64,000 bases of DNA, taken from positions 7,625 to 71,624 of the forward strand of contig JAXRKP010000427.1 of NCBI GenBank assembly GCA_037039925.1, written 5' to 3'. A program made the translations under genes and the position numbers. Below, piece after piece: positions 1-14,333 of the stretch. Below the pieces are notes generated by a model that saw only the letters and a program-made list of their open reading frames with translations, did no database searches and was not told the origin of the DNA. This DNA is from Doris montereyensis (Eukaryota > Mollusca > Gastropoda > Nudibranchia > Dorididae). The number at the start of each line of letters is the position of its first letter. Positions within the stretch are counted from its first letter, which is position 1.

Positions 1-475
<475 letters not shown>

Positions 476-487
476 TTAATTATTCTA

Positions 488-1200
488 ATTCTTCTTCTTC
501 TTCTTCTAATAATTTTCTTCTTCTTCTTCTTCTTTTCTTAATAATCTTCTTCTTCTTAATCTTCTTCTTCTTCTTCTTCTAATTCTTCTTCTTCTTCTTC
601 TTCTTCTTCTTCTTCTTCTAATAATAATTCTTCTTCTTCTTCTTCTTCTTCTTCTTCTTCTTCTTCTTCTTCTTCTTCTTCTTCTTCTTCTTCTCTCTTC
701 TTCTTCTTCTTCTTCTTCTTCTTCTTCTTCTTCTTCTTCTTCTTCTTCTTTCTTCTTCTTCTTTCTTCTTCTCTCTCTCTCTCTTCTTCTTCTTCTTCTT
801 CTTCTTCTTCTTCTTCTTCTTCTCTTCTCCTCCTCCTCCTCCTCCTCCTCATCCTCCTCCTCCTCCTTCTTCTCCTCCTTCTTCTTCTTCTTCTTCTCTT
901 CTTTTCTTCTTCTTCTTCTTCTTCTTCTTCTTCTTCTTCTTCTTCTTCTTCTTCGTCTCTGTCTTCTTCTTCTTCTTCTTCTTCTTCTTCTTCTTCTTCT
1001 TCTTTTCTGTTTTCTTCTGTCTGTCTTCTTCTTCTCTTCTTCTCTCTTCCTTCTTCTCTCTTCTTCTCTCTTCTTCTTCTTCTTCTTCTTCTTTTCTTCT
1101 TCTCTTCTTCTTCTTCTTCTTCTGCTTCTTCCTCCTCCTCCTTTCCTCTCTCTCCAGTAGCTCCTCCTCCTTCTTCTTCTTCTTCAAGATTTTTCTTCTT
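488..1200. repeat. (CTT)n pyrimidine-rich microsatellite
   Basis: About 700 bp of almost pure pyrimidine on the plus strand, mostly CTT with CTC and CT stretches. Long open frames on the minus strand (Glu/Lys/Arg-rich) come only from the triplet composition and are not genes. Confidence 0.97.
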
Positions 1201-1214
1201 CTTATCTTCCCTCT

Positions 1215-1762
1215 CTTCGCCCACATTAGAGCTTCATCTTCTTCTTATCTTCTTCTATCTTCTGCCCACATTCTTCTTCATCAAGATGAAAGAGCAAAGG
1301 AAAAATTAGGACTTATCAGTAGGCACCCATCAACCGCCCACATTAGAGCAAACATCAAGATGAAAGAGCAAAGGAAAAATAGGACTTATCAGTAGGCCCT
1401 ATCAACCGCCCACATTAGAGCAAACATCAAGATGAAAGAGCAAAGGAAAAAATAGGACTTATCAGTAGGCCCTATCAACCGCCCACATTAGAGCAAACAT
1501 CAAGATGAAAGAGCAAAGGAAAAATTAGGACTTATCAGTAGGCCCTATCAACCGCCCACATTAGAGCAAACATCAAGATGAAAGAGCAGAAAAAAATAGG
1601 ACTTATCAGTAGGCCCTATCAACCGCCCACATTAGAGCAAACATCAAGATGAAAGAGCAAAGGAAAAAATAGGACTTATCAGTAGGCTCTATCAACCGCC
1701 CACATTAGAGCAAACATCAAGATGAAAGAGCAAAGGAAAGAAGTAGGACTTACCAGCACACA
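1215..1762. repeat. 73-bp tandem repeat array
   Basis: About seven copies of a unit that begins GCCCACATTAGAGCAAACAT and continues through GATGAAAGAGCAAAGG to a CTTATCAGTAGG-type end. The first copy (1215-1290) is split by CTT triplets, so the neighbouring microsatellite appears to have grown inside a unit. The GTAGGACTTACCAG-type end resembles motifs in the repeats near 7650, 7850-11560 and 23290. Confidence 0.95.
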
Positions 1763-2348
1763 CACACACCAAGGACAACACATCTAGGTCCGTTTGGTGA
1801 CGGTCACATTGTTGTCGCTCTCCATATTTCCTGTGTTTTTCTTGATTTATTCTTCAATGCTTTTTGTGATTTCTGTTCTGTAATGTAGGTATTGGTTGCA
1901 TTTGGATCAAGGTAGGATGCTTATTATATTATTTGGTTTTTCGTTCTTTCCATAATTCTAGTTTTCAATTGCTTTATATTCAGACATATTGGTATCTCCA
2001 AGTCCATTTGTTTCTTTCTCAGCGTGGAGAGGCAGTGTGTAGCTGTACATTTTGTTAATGTTAATTGACATGTGGTCTGTTCTCTTCAGTCTGTTTTTGT
2101 TTTGTTTTTTTTGCGTTGTTTTTGTTTTTTCATCTTTCCAGTTTAATTTGTTTTTTGTTTTTTTCATTAACGCGTTTGATAACATTTCGCTCTCTCTTTT
2201 ATATAATTTCATATAATTTTCCAGTACATTTAGTAAGAATGAGCTTCTCTTCTCTATCAATTATATATCGATTCCATCTTAGATTTTCTTTCGTCAGTTC
2301 TTATTGTATTACACATTTTTTTATTGGCTCTTTGACTCTTGGCATACA
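1763..2348. other. no gene recognised; possible LINE 5' UTR
   Basis: Unique-looking AT-rich DNA after the minisatellite and directly before the gag-like ORF1. It contains no convincing coding signal. Its position makes it a candidate 5' UTR of the downstream retrotransposon, which is inference only. Confidence 0.35.
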
Positions 2349-3374
2349 ATGGCGTCGAATTCCTTTGTGGATGCAACAACTTCCTCCTTGCCACCCCTTT
2401 ATTTTAAAGCTTAAAACCTTCCATTTTCTGAGCCTGTCTCTACTTTTGAGGCGTGTGTCTCGGCTGACAAAGCGGCAGGTTCGGGGTGCACATTGGGGGC
2501 CCAAAGAATAGGTGGGCTTTGGCGCATCTATTCTAAATCAAGTGATGCTAGGGTCAAAATGCTAGCGAGTGGACTAGCTATTCGGGATATCAAAATAGTA
2601 TTAACAATGCAAAACCCTTATCTTTCAAGAGATGGGTCTGGGAATGAAATTCCAGCAACAAAACCAATCATGAGCGATATTCCCATATCGTTCGCGAATT
2701 ACAAAATTGAACGATTAGTCACCAAGGCGGGGGTTGAACTAAGGTCGAAGTTGCAAATGAAGAGGGTCCGGGATCCGTCTGGCAATCTGGCGGCTTGGTT
2801 GACGGGCCGCCGCTTTGTGTGGATTGAGCTACCCAAAGACCCCTGTTGGAAATAGTGGAAATGGGGCCTTTTCAAGCCAGCCTATATTACAAACAAAGAA
2901 ATACGAAAAAATCATGCAGGAAGTGTCTAAAGAGTGGACATCTCCAGAGCAACTGTCCCAACGAGGAAGTCTGCCTCATATGCAAAAAGGCAGGACACAA
3001 GAAAAAAAGATTTTCCTGCTCAACACAAACAAAATGATACAGAGATAGATATTGCCGAAAAAAACCCACCGGGCATTGATTCCAGCTGGGAATCAAGTCA
3101 GATTGACACCTCATCAACAGAGGATGTCGAAAATGACGATAAAAAAGGACAAAAAAAGACAAACAAAAGAAATAATAAGCAGGGACACAAGGAGAGGTCA
3201 AAGGAGTTAAACCAACCGAAAATACGAAACATAGAGAGAGACCACGAGGAAGGGACATATGAAAGACTAACAGAATTCAAGTCATTCACAACACGAGCAA
3301 GAGACACAACCCTAGCCAAGTTAACGATGGACCTGACCATCCATCCACAAAAGACACGGCTTGAAGACACGTAA
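2349..3374 (+). pseudogene. LINE ORF1, gag-like nucleic-acid-binding protein (broken)
   Basis: The reading starts at the ATG at 2349 (MASNSFVDATT), has an in-frame stop after about 22 residues, and resumes in the same frame through WRIYSKSSDAR, SDIPISFANYKIERLV and LTGRRFVWIELPK to 2855. A frameshift near 2845 leads into two zinc knuckles: CRKCLKSGHLQSNC is a clear CX2CX4HX4C box, and a second box follows (CLICKKAGH...C). Another shift near 3000 leads to a Lys/Asp/Glu-rich hydrophilic tail ending at 3374. In this LINE class ORF1 coats the RNA. The stop and at least two frameshifts mark it as dead. Confidence 0.85.
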
Positions 3375-3439
3375 AGACACACAATGATATCATAATTAAA
3401 AGAAAAAAAGCATTTAAAAGCAAGAACATGAACTATATG

Positions 3440-5765
3440 ACTGGCTTCACCAGTTCTGACTTGGAACGTGCGTGGATTAAGAAATAAGAAAAGAAAAAAA
3501 AGAAATGCTATCATTAAACTTCTTAAGACAAAAGAATACACAATCATAATGCTACAAGGAAACCTACCTAAAAGAAGAGGAATTGTGTGTTATAGAAGCA
3601 CAATGGGAAGGGACTGTACATTTACAAAGTGGAACAGAACATAGCGGTGGATTATTAACTTTGTTTAACAAAAATATGTTAGTTGGTAAAAGAATTCAAG
3701 ATACATAGCATATAAATGTCAACTTCAGGATGAGGACATGTTAATATACAACGTTTATGCACCTTGCAATGTGAAAGATAGGGTTGTCTTTTTAAAAGAG
3801 CTGAAAGAAACTATGACTGACCATGCCAGAGTAAATGATGGCGCAAAAACATTAGTAGCTGAAGATTTCAACTGTGTCCTTAGGAACGAATTTGACATTA
3901 TTGCAGGCCAAAAACATTCAAAAGAAAGTGTAAAAACATTTGAGACAACAGTGACTGACTTATGATTAATTGATGTATGGAGAACGAATAATCCCAGTTA
4001 TAAACAACACACATGGGCAAGAGAAACCCCTTATACTGCTAGACGTCTGGATTACATATTTGGCGATGAAAGCATGATGCCTAATATAGAAAGTATAGAC
4101 ATCAGAACCCTTGGTTTCTCAGATCACAGAGCAGTCGAATGCAAAATAGGTTTCTGGTCAAGTCTCCGCGGCCCTTCATATTATAAACTGAATATTAACT
4201 TATTGAAAGACAAGTAATACATAAATCTTATACATAAAACAATGGAACAAATTATCAAGTGAACAAAGATATACGGACGAACATCTAGCATGGGAATACA
4301 TTAAAAAGGAATTAGTAGAAATTAGTCAGCAATATAGCAGATATAACAAATCAAAATCGCACAACAAAAAATAAACCTTCTATCGCAAATAAACGAAATA
4401 GAAAATGAAGTCGCTAAAGATCCACATAGTGAGAAACTTAAGACAAGACTACATATTAGGAAGAAAGAACTGGAAATCATTCAAATGGAAGAAACCAGAG
4501 GTGCACAAATAAGATCTGGAATAAAATGGATCGAAGAAGGAGAGAAGGGTAATAAATTATTTCTGAATTTAGAAAGGAGGATATCCACCAATAACACGAT
4601 AAATAAACTCAGACGTGAAAACAGGGATATATCTAAACCACTTGAGATATTGGAAACAATAACAATTTATTATAAAAATATATACAAAGAGGAAAGAACA
4701 AAGGACATTATTCAGGCAACTAGAGCATTCACGTCTTCTCTTACAATACCAGTAATCCCAAATGCAGAAAAAGAATTGTGTTGCCGAGAGGTTACTGAAG
4801 AAGAAGTTTTAGATGCTATAAATAGCATGAAGAATGGTTCTGCGCCAGGAATCGACGGCCTTCCTATTGAATTCTACAAGCTATTTTGGCAGCATATCAA
4901 AGATCCTCTGCGAGAAGTCATTCCAATAAAACTTCAAAAAGGGTTCACTATCAGGGTCCCAAAAGCTGGACATCGTAAGCTTACTACATAAAGGAAAATA
5001 TAGGACAGACTTCAATAACTGGAGGCCGATCACCCTTTCAAATACCGATTATAAGATAATCGCCAAAGTATTCGCCAAAAGGCTGGCGTCCTTAGTAGAC
5101 AAAATCGTGCACATAGACCAGAAAGGTTTCCTACCAGGCAGAAATATCACTGATAATGATTCGCGACATTGACGACATCTTGGAAACAAAGAATACCACA
5201 GATAATCAAGATATACCGACGTTTCTCCCTGGATTTTAGGAAAGCTTTTGACACTATATCAATTCATTTTAGAGGTGAACCAATTGGAGAAATTCGAAGA
5301 AAGGGATTCCTAAAGCTGATTAAAGGAACCGAAAGTTCACACACAGAAAATCTGTGGCTCCGAAGGTTTGACGTTCATATCACAGATAAACATTGAGTTT
5401 AGGATGCGTTGAGATAAAAGAAATACGATTAAGAGCATTGCAGTAGAAAACTACTGAACAACATTTATCTAACAAATATTTTACCTCACAAAATGGAAAT
5501 TTGCGACTCCTCACACTGTTCTTATTGCTCAGAAATGGATTATATAGAACATTTCTTTGTAGACTGCTCAAAAACAACAAATCTATGGAAGACCATTAAA
5601 AAAAGACTCTATGAAATTTGATAAACGAATTGCTCTAGAAAGGAAGGACATATTACTTGGATTAACATTTGCAAGTGGAGTTTGCCAAACTGAAATTCAG
5701 GAGATAAATAGAATATTATCGGTAGCTAAAATGTCGGTGTCAACGTACAAATATGAAGGAGGGGA
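3440..5765 (+). pseudogene. LINE ORF2, endonuclease and reverse transcriptase (broken)
   Basis: Pieces of one ORF2 lie in order across frames. The EEP endonuclease start is VLTWNVRGLRNKKR near 3455, then the LQ-ETYLKEE region near 3550, YNVYAPCNVKDR near 3745, ED-FNC near 3865, RRLDYIFGDE near 4045 and the SDH motif near 4125. RT motifs follow: SAPGIDGLPIEFYK near 4840, NWRPITLSNTDYKIIAK near 5020, and LDFRKAFDTI near 5230, which is RT block A. Sequence between block A and the C-terminal Cys/His segment (CDSSHCSYCSEMDYIEHFF, near 5500) is missing, including the YADD box. An internal deletion therefore accompanies the frameshifts. Confidence 0.85.
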
Positions 5766-5770
5766 AATCT

Positions 5771-7360
<1,590 letters not shown>

Positions 7361-7494
7361 AAAGAGGACGTTATAGGTAGATAGATGGGCAGAGTGATAA
7401 AAAAAGATATATAATAGAGTTGGGACTAGATAACAAATCTGCAAATGTCCAGTAGCTGTTTATCTGCTGACGTTTGATATACGCCTACTAATCT

Positions 7495-7705
7495 GAGCGG
7501 GGGGGGGGGGGGGGCAACAACATACACCAACCGCTGTGGTAAAGATTAATTTGCTTTTTTAATTGAAATTTAGCCTGTCCACCATTATGGAGATCTAAGG
7601 GTGAATTAAGAGGAAGTAGCAAGGAAAAAGAGAAATGAAAAAGTAAAAAGAAAGAGGTAGGACCTAACAGAAGCACCTGCCAACTGTCAACGAAAAATCA
7701 GACGA
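7495..7705. repeat. dispersed repeat copy (shared with 23140-23335)
   Basis: After a G run at about 7498-7514 comes sequence containing TTTAGCCTGTCCACC, GGGTGAATTAAGAGGAA and AGAGGTAGGACCTAACAG. The same ordered blocks occur at 23140-23335. The GTAGGACCTA...CACC end resembles the unit of the adjacent large minisatellite, which suggests that this element seeded it. Confidence 0.7.
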
Positions 7706-7779
7706 TCCTAAAACCCAAAACAAAAAGTATAAGCAAAAAGCACAAATAAAATCAACATACAGTTATCTATTTTACTAGA

Positions 7780-10700
7780 ATTCACCCATGTTCGATGATC
7801 CCAGAGTGAATTAAAAGAAAACAACAAGAAGAAATATAAGAGAGGGAGCGAAATGACAGAAGTAAGACATACCAATAACAATCCCCTGAAAGAGTGAATG
7901 GATAGAAGTACGACCTACCAATAACACTCCTCTAAAAGAGTGAATGGATAGAGGGAAGACTAAGATCTACCAATAACACTCCCCTAAAAGAGTGAATGAA
8001 TAGAAGTAAGACCTACCTATAGCACTCACCTGAAAGAGTAAATAGATAGAAGTAAGACTAAGACCTACTAATAACACTCACCTAAAAGAGTGAATGGATA
8101 GAAGTAAGATCTACCAATAACACTCCCCTAAAAGAGTGAATGGATAGAAGTAAGACCTACCTATAACACTCCTCTAAAAGAGTGAATGGATAGAAGTAAG
8201 ACCTACCTATAACACTCCTCTAAAAGAGTGAATAGATAGAAGTAAGACTAAACCTACCAATAACACACACCTAAAAGAGTGAATAGATAGAAGTAAGACC
8301 TACCAATAGCACACACATAAAACAGTGAATGGATAGAAGTAAGACCTACCAATAACACTCCCTGAAAGAGTGAATGGATAGAAGTAAGACCTACCAATAA
8401 CGCACACCTGAAAGAGTGAAATGATAGAAGTAAGACCTACCAATAACACACACACCTACAAAAGTGAATGGATAGAAGTAAGACCTACCAATAACACACA
8501 CACCTAAAAGATAGAAGTAAGATCTACCAATAACACACACCTAAAAGATAGAAGTAAGATCTACCAATAACACACACACCTAAAAGATAGAAGTAAGATC
8601 TACCAATAACACACACACCTAAAAGATAGAAGTAAGATCTACCAATAAACACACACCTAAAAGATAGAAGTAAGATCTACCAATAACACACACACCTAAA
8701 AGATAGAAGTAAGATCTACCAATAACACACACACCTAAAAGATAGAAGTAAGATCTACCAATAACACACACACCTAAAAGATAGAAGTAAGATCTACCAA
8801 TAACACACACACCTAAAAGATAGAAGTAAGATCTACCAATAACACACACACCTAAAAGATAGAAGTAAGACCTACCAATAACACACACACCTAAAAGATA
8901 GAAGTAAGATCTACCAATAACACACACACCTAAAAGATAGAAGTAAGATCTACCAATAACACACACACCTAAAAGATAGAAGTAAGACCTACCAATAACA
9001 CACACACACCTAAAAGATAGAAGTAAGATCTACCAATAACACACACCTAAAAGATAGAAGTAAGATCTACCAATAACACACACACCTAAAAGATAGAAGT
9101 AAGATCTACCAATAACACACACACCTAAAAGATAGAAGTAAGATCTACCAATAACACACACCTAAAAGATAGAAGTAAGATCTACCAATAACACACACAC
9201 ACCTAAAAGATAGAAGTAAGATCTACCAATAACACACACCTAAAAGATAGAAGTAAGATCTACCAATAACACACACCTAAAAGATAGAAGTAAGATCTAC
9301 CAATAACACACACCTAAAAGATAGAAGTAAGATCTACCAATAACACACACCTAAAAGATAGAAGTAAGATCTACCAATAACACACACACCTAAAAGATAG
9401 AAGTAAGATCTACCAATAACACACACACCTAAAAGATAGAAGTAAGATCTACCAATAACACACACACCTAAAGATAGAAGTAAGATCTACCAATAAACAC
9501 ACACACCTAAAAGATAGAAGTAAGATCTACCAATAAACACACACACCTAAAAGATAGAAGTAAGATCTACCAATAAACACACACCTAAAAGATAGAAGTA
9601 AGACCTACCAATAACACACACCTAAAAGATAGAAGTAAAACCTACCAATAACACACCTAAAAGATAGAAGTAAGATCTACCAATAACACACACCTAAAAG
9701 ATAGAACTAAGATCTACCAATAACACACACACCTAAAAGATAGAAGTAAGATCTACCAATAACACACACACCTAAAAGATAGAAGTAAGATCTACCAATA
9801 ACACACACACCTAAAAGATAGAAGTAAGATCTACCAATAAACACACACACCTAAAAGATAGAAGTAAGATCTACCAATAACACACACACCTAAAAGATAG
9901 AAGTAAGATCTACCAATAACACACACCTAAAAGAATGAAGTAAGATCTACCAATAAAAGATAAAAGAAGAGTAAGATCTACCAATAACACACACCTAAAA
10001 GATAGAAGTAAGATCTACCAATAACACACACCTAAAAGATAGAAGTAAGATCTACCAATAACACACCTAAAAGATAGAAGTAAGATCTACCAATAACACA
10101 CACATAAAAGATAGAAGTAAGATCTACCAATAACACACACCTATAAGATAGAAGTAAGATCTACCAATAACACACACCTAAAAGATAGAAGTAAGATCTA
10201 CCAATAACACACACACACCTAACACACACACCTAAAAGATAGAAGAAAGATCTACCAATAAACACACACACACCTAAAAGATAGAAGTAAGATCTACCAA
10301 TAACACACACCTAAAAGATAGAAGTAAGATCTACCAATAACACACACACACCTAAAAGATAGAAGTAAGATCTACCAATAACACACACCTAAAAGATAGA
10401 AGTAAGATCTACCAATAACACACACACACACCTAAAAGATAGAAGTAAGACCTACCAATAACACACACACACACCTAAAAGATAGAAGTAAGATCTACCA
10501 ATAACACTCACCTGAAAGAAGTGCCTACCAATAACAAGAAAGAGGAGGAGAAATAAGGCCTACCAATAACACTCACCTGAAAGAGTGAAAGGAGGACAGA
10601 AGTAAGGCCTACCAATAACACTCACCTGAAAGAGTTAAAGGAGGACAGAAGTAAGGCCTACCAATAACACTCACCTAAAAGAGTGAATGGATAGAAGTAA

Positions 10701-11560
10701 GGCCTACCAATAACACTCACCTAAAAGAGTGAATGGAGAGAAGTAAGACCTACCAATAACACTCACCTGAAAGAGTCAATGGATAGACGTAAGACCTACC
10801 AATAACACTCACCTGAAAGAGTGAATAGATAGAAGTAAGACCTACCAATAACACTCACCTGAAAGAGTGAATGGATAGAAGTAAGACCTATCAATAACAC
10901 TCACCTAAAAGAGTGAATAGATAGAAGTAAGACCTACCAATAACACACACCTGAAAGAGTGAATAGATAGAAGAAAGGCCTACCAATAACACACACCTAA
11001 AAGATAGAAGTAAGACCTACCAATAACACTCACCTGAAATATAGACCTACCAATAACACTCACCTGAAAGAGTGAATGGATAGAAGTAAGACCTACCAAT
11101 AACACTCACCTAAAAGAGTGAATAGATAGAAGTAAGACCTACCAATAACACTGACCTGAAAGATAGAAGTAAGACCTACCAATAACACTCACCTGAAAGA
11201 GTGAATAGATAGTAAGACCTACCAATAACACTCACCTAAAAGAGTGAATAGATAGAAGTAAGACCTACCAATAACACTCACCTAAAAGAGTGAATAGATA
11301 GAAGTAAGGCCTACCTATAACACTCACCTAAAAGATAGAAGTAAGACCTACCAATAACACTCACCTGAAAGATAGAAGTAAGACCTACCAATAACACTCA
11401 CCTGAAAGAGTGAATGGATAGAAGTAAGACCTACCAATAACACTCACCTAAAAGAGTGAATGGATAGAAGTAAGAGCTACCAATAACACTCACCTGAAAG
11501 AGTGAATGGACAGAAGTAAGACCTACCTATAGCACCCACCTGAAAGAGTGAAAGGAGGAC
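7780..11560. repeat. 3.8-kb minisatellite with two unit lengths
   Basis: Many tandem units built on AGTAAGACCTACCAATAACA. At both ends the unit is about 44-46 bp and includes CACCTGAAAGAGTGAATGG. In the middle (about 8500-10500) a shorter 37-41 bp unit (CACACACCTAAAAGATAG) predominates, with variable CA copy number. Where the unit is 39 bp (13 codons) a repetitive minus-strand frame stays open at 8619-9005, but it has no independent sign of being a gene. Confidence 0.97.
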
Positions 11561-11562
11561 AG

Positions 11563-12916
11563 AGGGTAGACCCACACCGGCGTCGGGCCTGACGGTCAGA
11601 CCGGACATATTTCCGTAGGAAAAAATGCAACCCGGCTCATTAGTAGTGTCAGGTAACAAAAAACGACGAACTGCCCACACCGAAACCCGACGTCCCGGAG
11701 CCGACTTTTTAGGAATGAACGTGTTCATTCAAGGCCTTGGTTCATTCCACGCCGTCCGTCGGGCGAAATGGGAGACAATTTTATAGGTTTTTCCTATACA
11801 AATTATTTCCCTTTTCCACCACATGTCTATTAATAGCATTTTGCAATCTCAAGCGGTGGACTGGACGATGCATTTCTCAGAACTTGGTCGGTTGACAATG
11901 GATGACGAAGCATTGATTCTTTGTGTACAGCATCGATCGTCTATTTACAACAAGAAAGACCCGCTTCATCACAACAGAGGATATAGGTGGTGAAACTCTC
12001 CAAGAGATTTCCGCTTTTGTTGTATGGGATGGACCTAAAATCGTTTTGATGAGCTATTGTGCCTTCGTATCCTTCTTCTTAGCCACAGTAACAACAACAA
12101 TTTTCTTCTCCTGCTACACGCCATTTTCTACAAATGCCTGTGTTGTCTGACCGTCGGGTTCCGCTGGCGGTATGGGTGGCACAGCCGGCAAAAAAACGTC
12201 GGGGCCACCGTCGGGCCCGACGCCGGTGTGGTTCTAGCCTAATTAGAACCACACCGGCGTCGGGCCCGACGGTCAGACCCGACCCGACGTTTTTTTGCCG
12301 GCTGTGCCACCCATACCGCCAGCGGAACCCGAAGGTCAGACAACACAGGCATTTGTACTTTTGTAGAAAATGGCGTGTAGCAGGAGAAGAAAATTGTTGT
12401 TGTTACTGTGGCTAAGAAGAAGGATACGAAGGCACAATAGCTCATCAAAACGATTTTGGGTCCATCCCATACAACAAAAGCGGAAATCTCTTGGAGAGTT
12501 TCACCACCTATATCCTCTGTTGTGATGAAGCGGGTCTTTCTTGTTGTAAATAGACGATCGATGCTGTACGCAAAGAATCAATGCTTCGTCATCCATTGTC
12601 AACCGACCAAGTTCTGAGAAATGCATCATCCAGTCCACCGCTTGAGATTGCAAAATGCTATTAATAGACATGTGGTGGGAAAAGGGAAATAATTTGTATA
12701 GGAAAAACCTATAAAATTGTCTCCCATTTCGCCCGACGGACGGCGTGGAATGAACACGTTCATTCCTAAAAAGTCGGCTCCGGGACGTCGGGTTTCGGTG
12801 TGGGTGGATCGTCGTTTTTTGTTACCTGACACTACTAATGAGCCGGGTTGCATTTTTCTCCCACGGAAATATGTCCGGTCTGACCGTCGGGCCCGACGCC
12901 GGTGTGGGTCTACCCT
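11563..12916. mobile_element. 1.35-kb palindrome: two head-to-head TIR elements
   Basis: Arms 11563-12240 and 12241-12916 are reverse complements around the 12240/12241 junction. Each arm is itself bounded by inverted ends beginning GGGTAGACCCACACCGG outside and GGCTAGAACCACACCGG at the centre, followed by CGTCGGGCCCGACGG. It therefore looks like two copies of a roughly 675-bp TIR element joined head to head, or one fold-back element. It lies inside a unit of the surrounding minisatellite (GACAG on the left, AAGGCCTACCAATA on the right), so the pair behaves as one insertion. The arms differ by real indels (17 extra bp in the left arm near 11731, 8 extra bp in the right arm near 12356). No transposase was found. 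Confidence 0.85.
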
Positions 12917-13627
12917 AAGGCCTACCAATAGCAAGCAGCCATCAACTGACTCAGACTCACACAACACAATAATAAGGAGTGAAATGATTGCAAGTCTGAG
13001 CTGAAATTGTTTTAAACTTTTATTACAAGTATGTTGGTCTATAAAAATAATAATTTAAAAATTTTAAAAATCCAAAATCACATCCCATCAAGATCAATTG
13101 AGGCCCTCTTAAAATACATGAAAAATGTATATAATAATATAATGATACATGGGTTCCAAAAAAAAAGGCACTTGAGCAATACAGAAAAAAACCCCAGCAG
13201 CATTAGTACAATGTAGTATAATAACTGCATTCAATAAGTTTCCCCACTACTGGGAATTCCTGAGCACTATAAGTAAGAGCACCAATAGTGGACGTCTCAT
13301 AACAATAACATATTATTGAAACCGAACGTGTCTTCGGTTTGGTTATGTAAACTCAGACACAAATCTTTACAAATTTGAATTTGAGTGCACCATTAATTTC
13401 TCTAATGGTAGTGTTCCGTGAATTTTTCATTGACTTCTTTAATTAAACGGGTTTGTCTTCAAAGAATGTTTTCCTTCTTCAATCTTTGCAAACCACTGGG
13501 CCCTCGATTTGCATTCTGGTCAACATGCCATTGTAAATAAGTACGTTCCTCGCAAAACACGCAGTAGTTAAGATCTAAGACAAGTGTCTTTGCATTGCAT
13601 AATGGTACAATACGTACTGACAACCTA
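12917..13627. other. no gene recognised
   Basis: A last fragment of minisatellite unit (AAGGCCTACCAATA) is followed by AT-rich unique sequence. A short hairpin (CCGAAC...GTTTGG) lies near 13322. No exon or RNA gene could be supported. Confidence 0.6.
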
Positions 13628-13835
13628 TGTTCCCTCTAAGCCGTGAGCGTGTGTGCGTGCACACCAGGAAAAAAGGTGCACACAGTTGAGAAATGTTTGC
13701 ACATACTAATGAAAAAACTAACAACAACAAAAACCCACAAAACAAAACAAAATCTATTTATTTGCACAAAAGTGGAATTTGTTTTGGTCAAAATTTGTAC
13801 AACACCAAAAATGTACGCACACAGACTCCTAAACA
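13628..13835. repeat. dispersed repeat, copy 1 (mate at 53905-54055)
   Basis: It starts TTCCCTCTAAGCCGTGAGCG, continues through GTTGAGAAATGTTTG and ends near GTACGCACACAGACT. The same blocks in the same order recur at 53905-54055. This points to a non-autonomous interspersed element about 150-200 bp long whose class was not resolved. Confidence 0.75.
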
Positions 13836-13847
13836 TTGAAGGGAACG

Positions 13848-14095
13848 TTGCTGATAATCCTGATTTCTCTTTACGTTGCTGATAATCCTGATTTCTCTTC
13901 ACATTACTGATAATCCTGATTTCTCTTTACGGTGCTGATAATCCTGATTTCTCTTTACATTGCTGATAATCCTGATTTCTCTTTACATTGCTGATAATCC
14001 TGATTTCTCTTTACATTGCTGATAATCCTGATTTCTCTTTACGTTGCTAATAATCCAGATTTCTCTACGATGCCGATAATCCTGATTTCTCCTTC
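13848..14095. repeat. 28-bp minisatellite
   Basis: About nine tandem copies of GCTGATAATCCTGATTTCTC plus TTTACATT, with small variants at both ends. Confidence 0.95.
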
Positions 14096-14235
14096 AAACA
14101 TGCAACTACGAGCAGTCTAATGTATTGACAATATTAAAGTATAAATGAAATAAAGAAGCACAGATTCAGAGGACTGAGATGTAAAGCTAGTCAGTTAAGT
14201 CACTCAAGGACAAAAGACAGTCTGAACTAAAAAAG

Positions 14236-14330
14236 TAAAGTAAAGTAAGTTCCATATGCAAGTAAGTTCCATATGCAAGTAAGTTCCATATGCAAGTAAG
14301 TTCCATATCCAAGTAAGTTCCATATCATAC
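14236..14330. repeat. 17-bp minisatellite, left part
   Basis: Five or so copies of AAGTAAGTTCCATATGC. The same repeat resumes at 16035-16115 on the far side of the LINE, so the LINE landed inside the array. Confidence 0.93.
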
Positions 14331-14333
14331 TAC

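Larger units (their letters stand above)
2349..5770 (+). mobile_element. decayed L1/Tx1-type non-LTR retrotransposon
   Basis: The remains of a two-ORF LINE in one orientation: an RNA-binding gag-like ORF1 with zinc knuckles, then an ORF2 with apurinic-type endonuclease and reverse transcriptase. Both are broken by stops and frameshifts, and the RT is internally deleted after the first catalytic Asp region. The ORF1 style (a WRIY/SDIPIS/LTGRRFVW region followed by CCHC knuckles) matches Tx1/L1-like invertebrate LINEs. The 3' limit is uncertain; the C-terminal ORF2 reading ends near 5765. It cannot move by itself. Confidence 0.85.

Noticed and set aside
8619..9005. Open frame of ten 13-residue repeats (GRSYFYLLGVCVI)
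   Set aside because: A 39-bp minisatellite unit has 13 codons and no stop by chance; the frame ends wherever unit length changes.
7780..11560. Regularly spaced repeats resembling a CRISPR array
   Set aside because: There are no unique spacers between repeats, no cas genes, and the DNA is eukaryotic. It is a minisatellite.
11923..12967. Small open frames within the palindrome
   Set aside because: The same peptides appear from both arms because the DNA is inverted; none has a recognisable domain.
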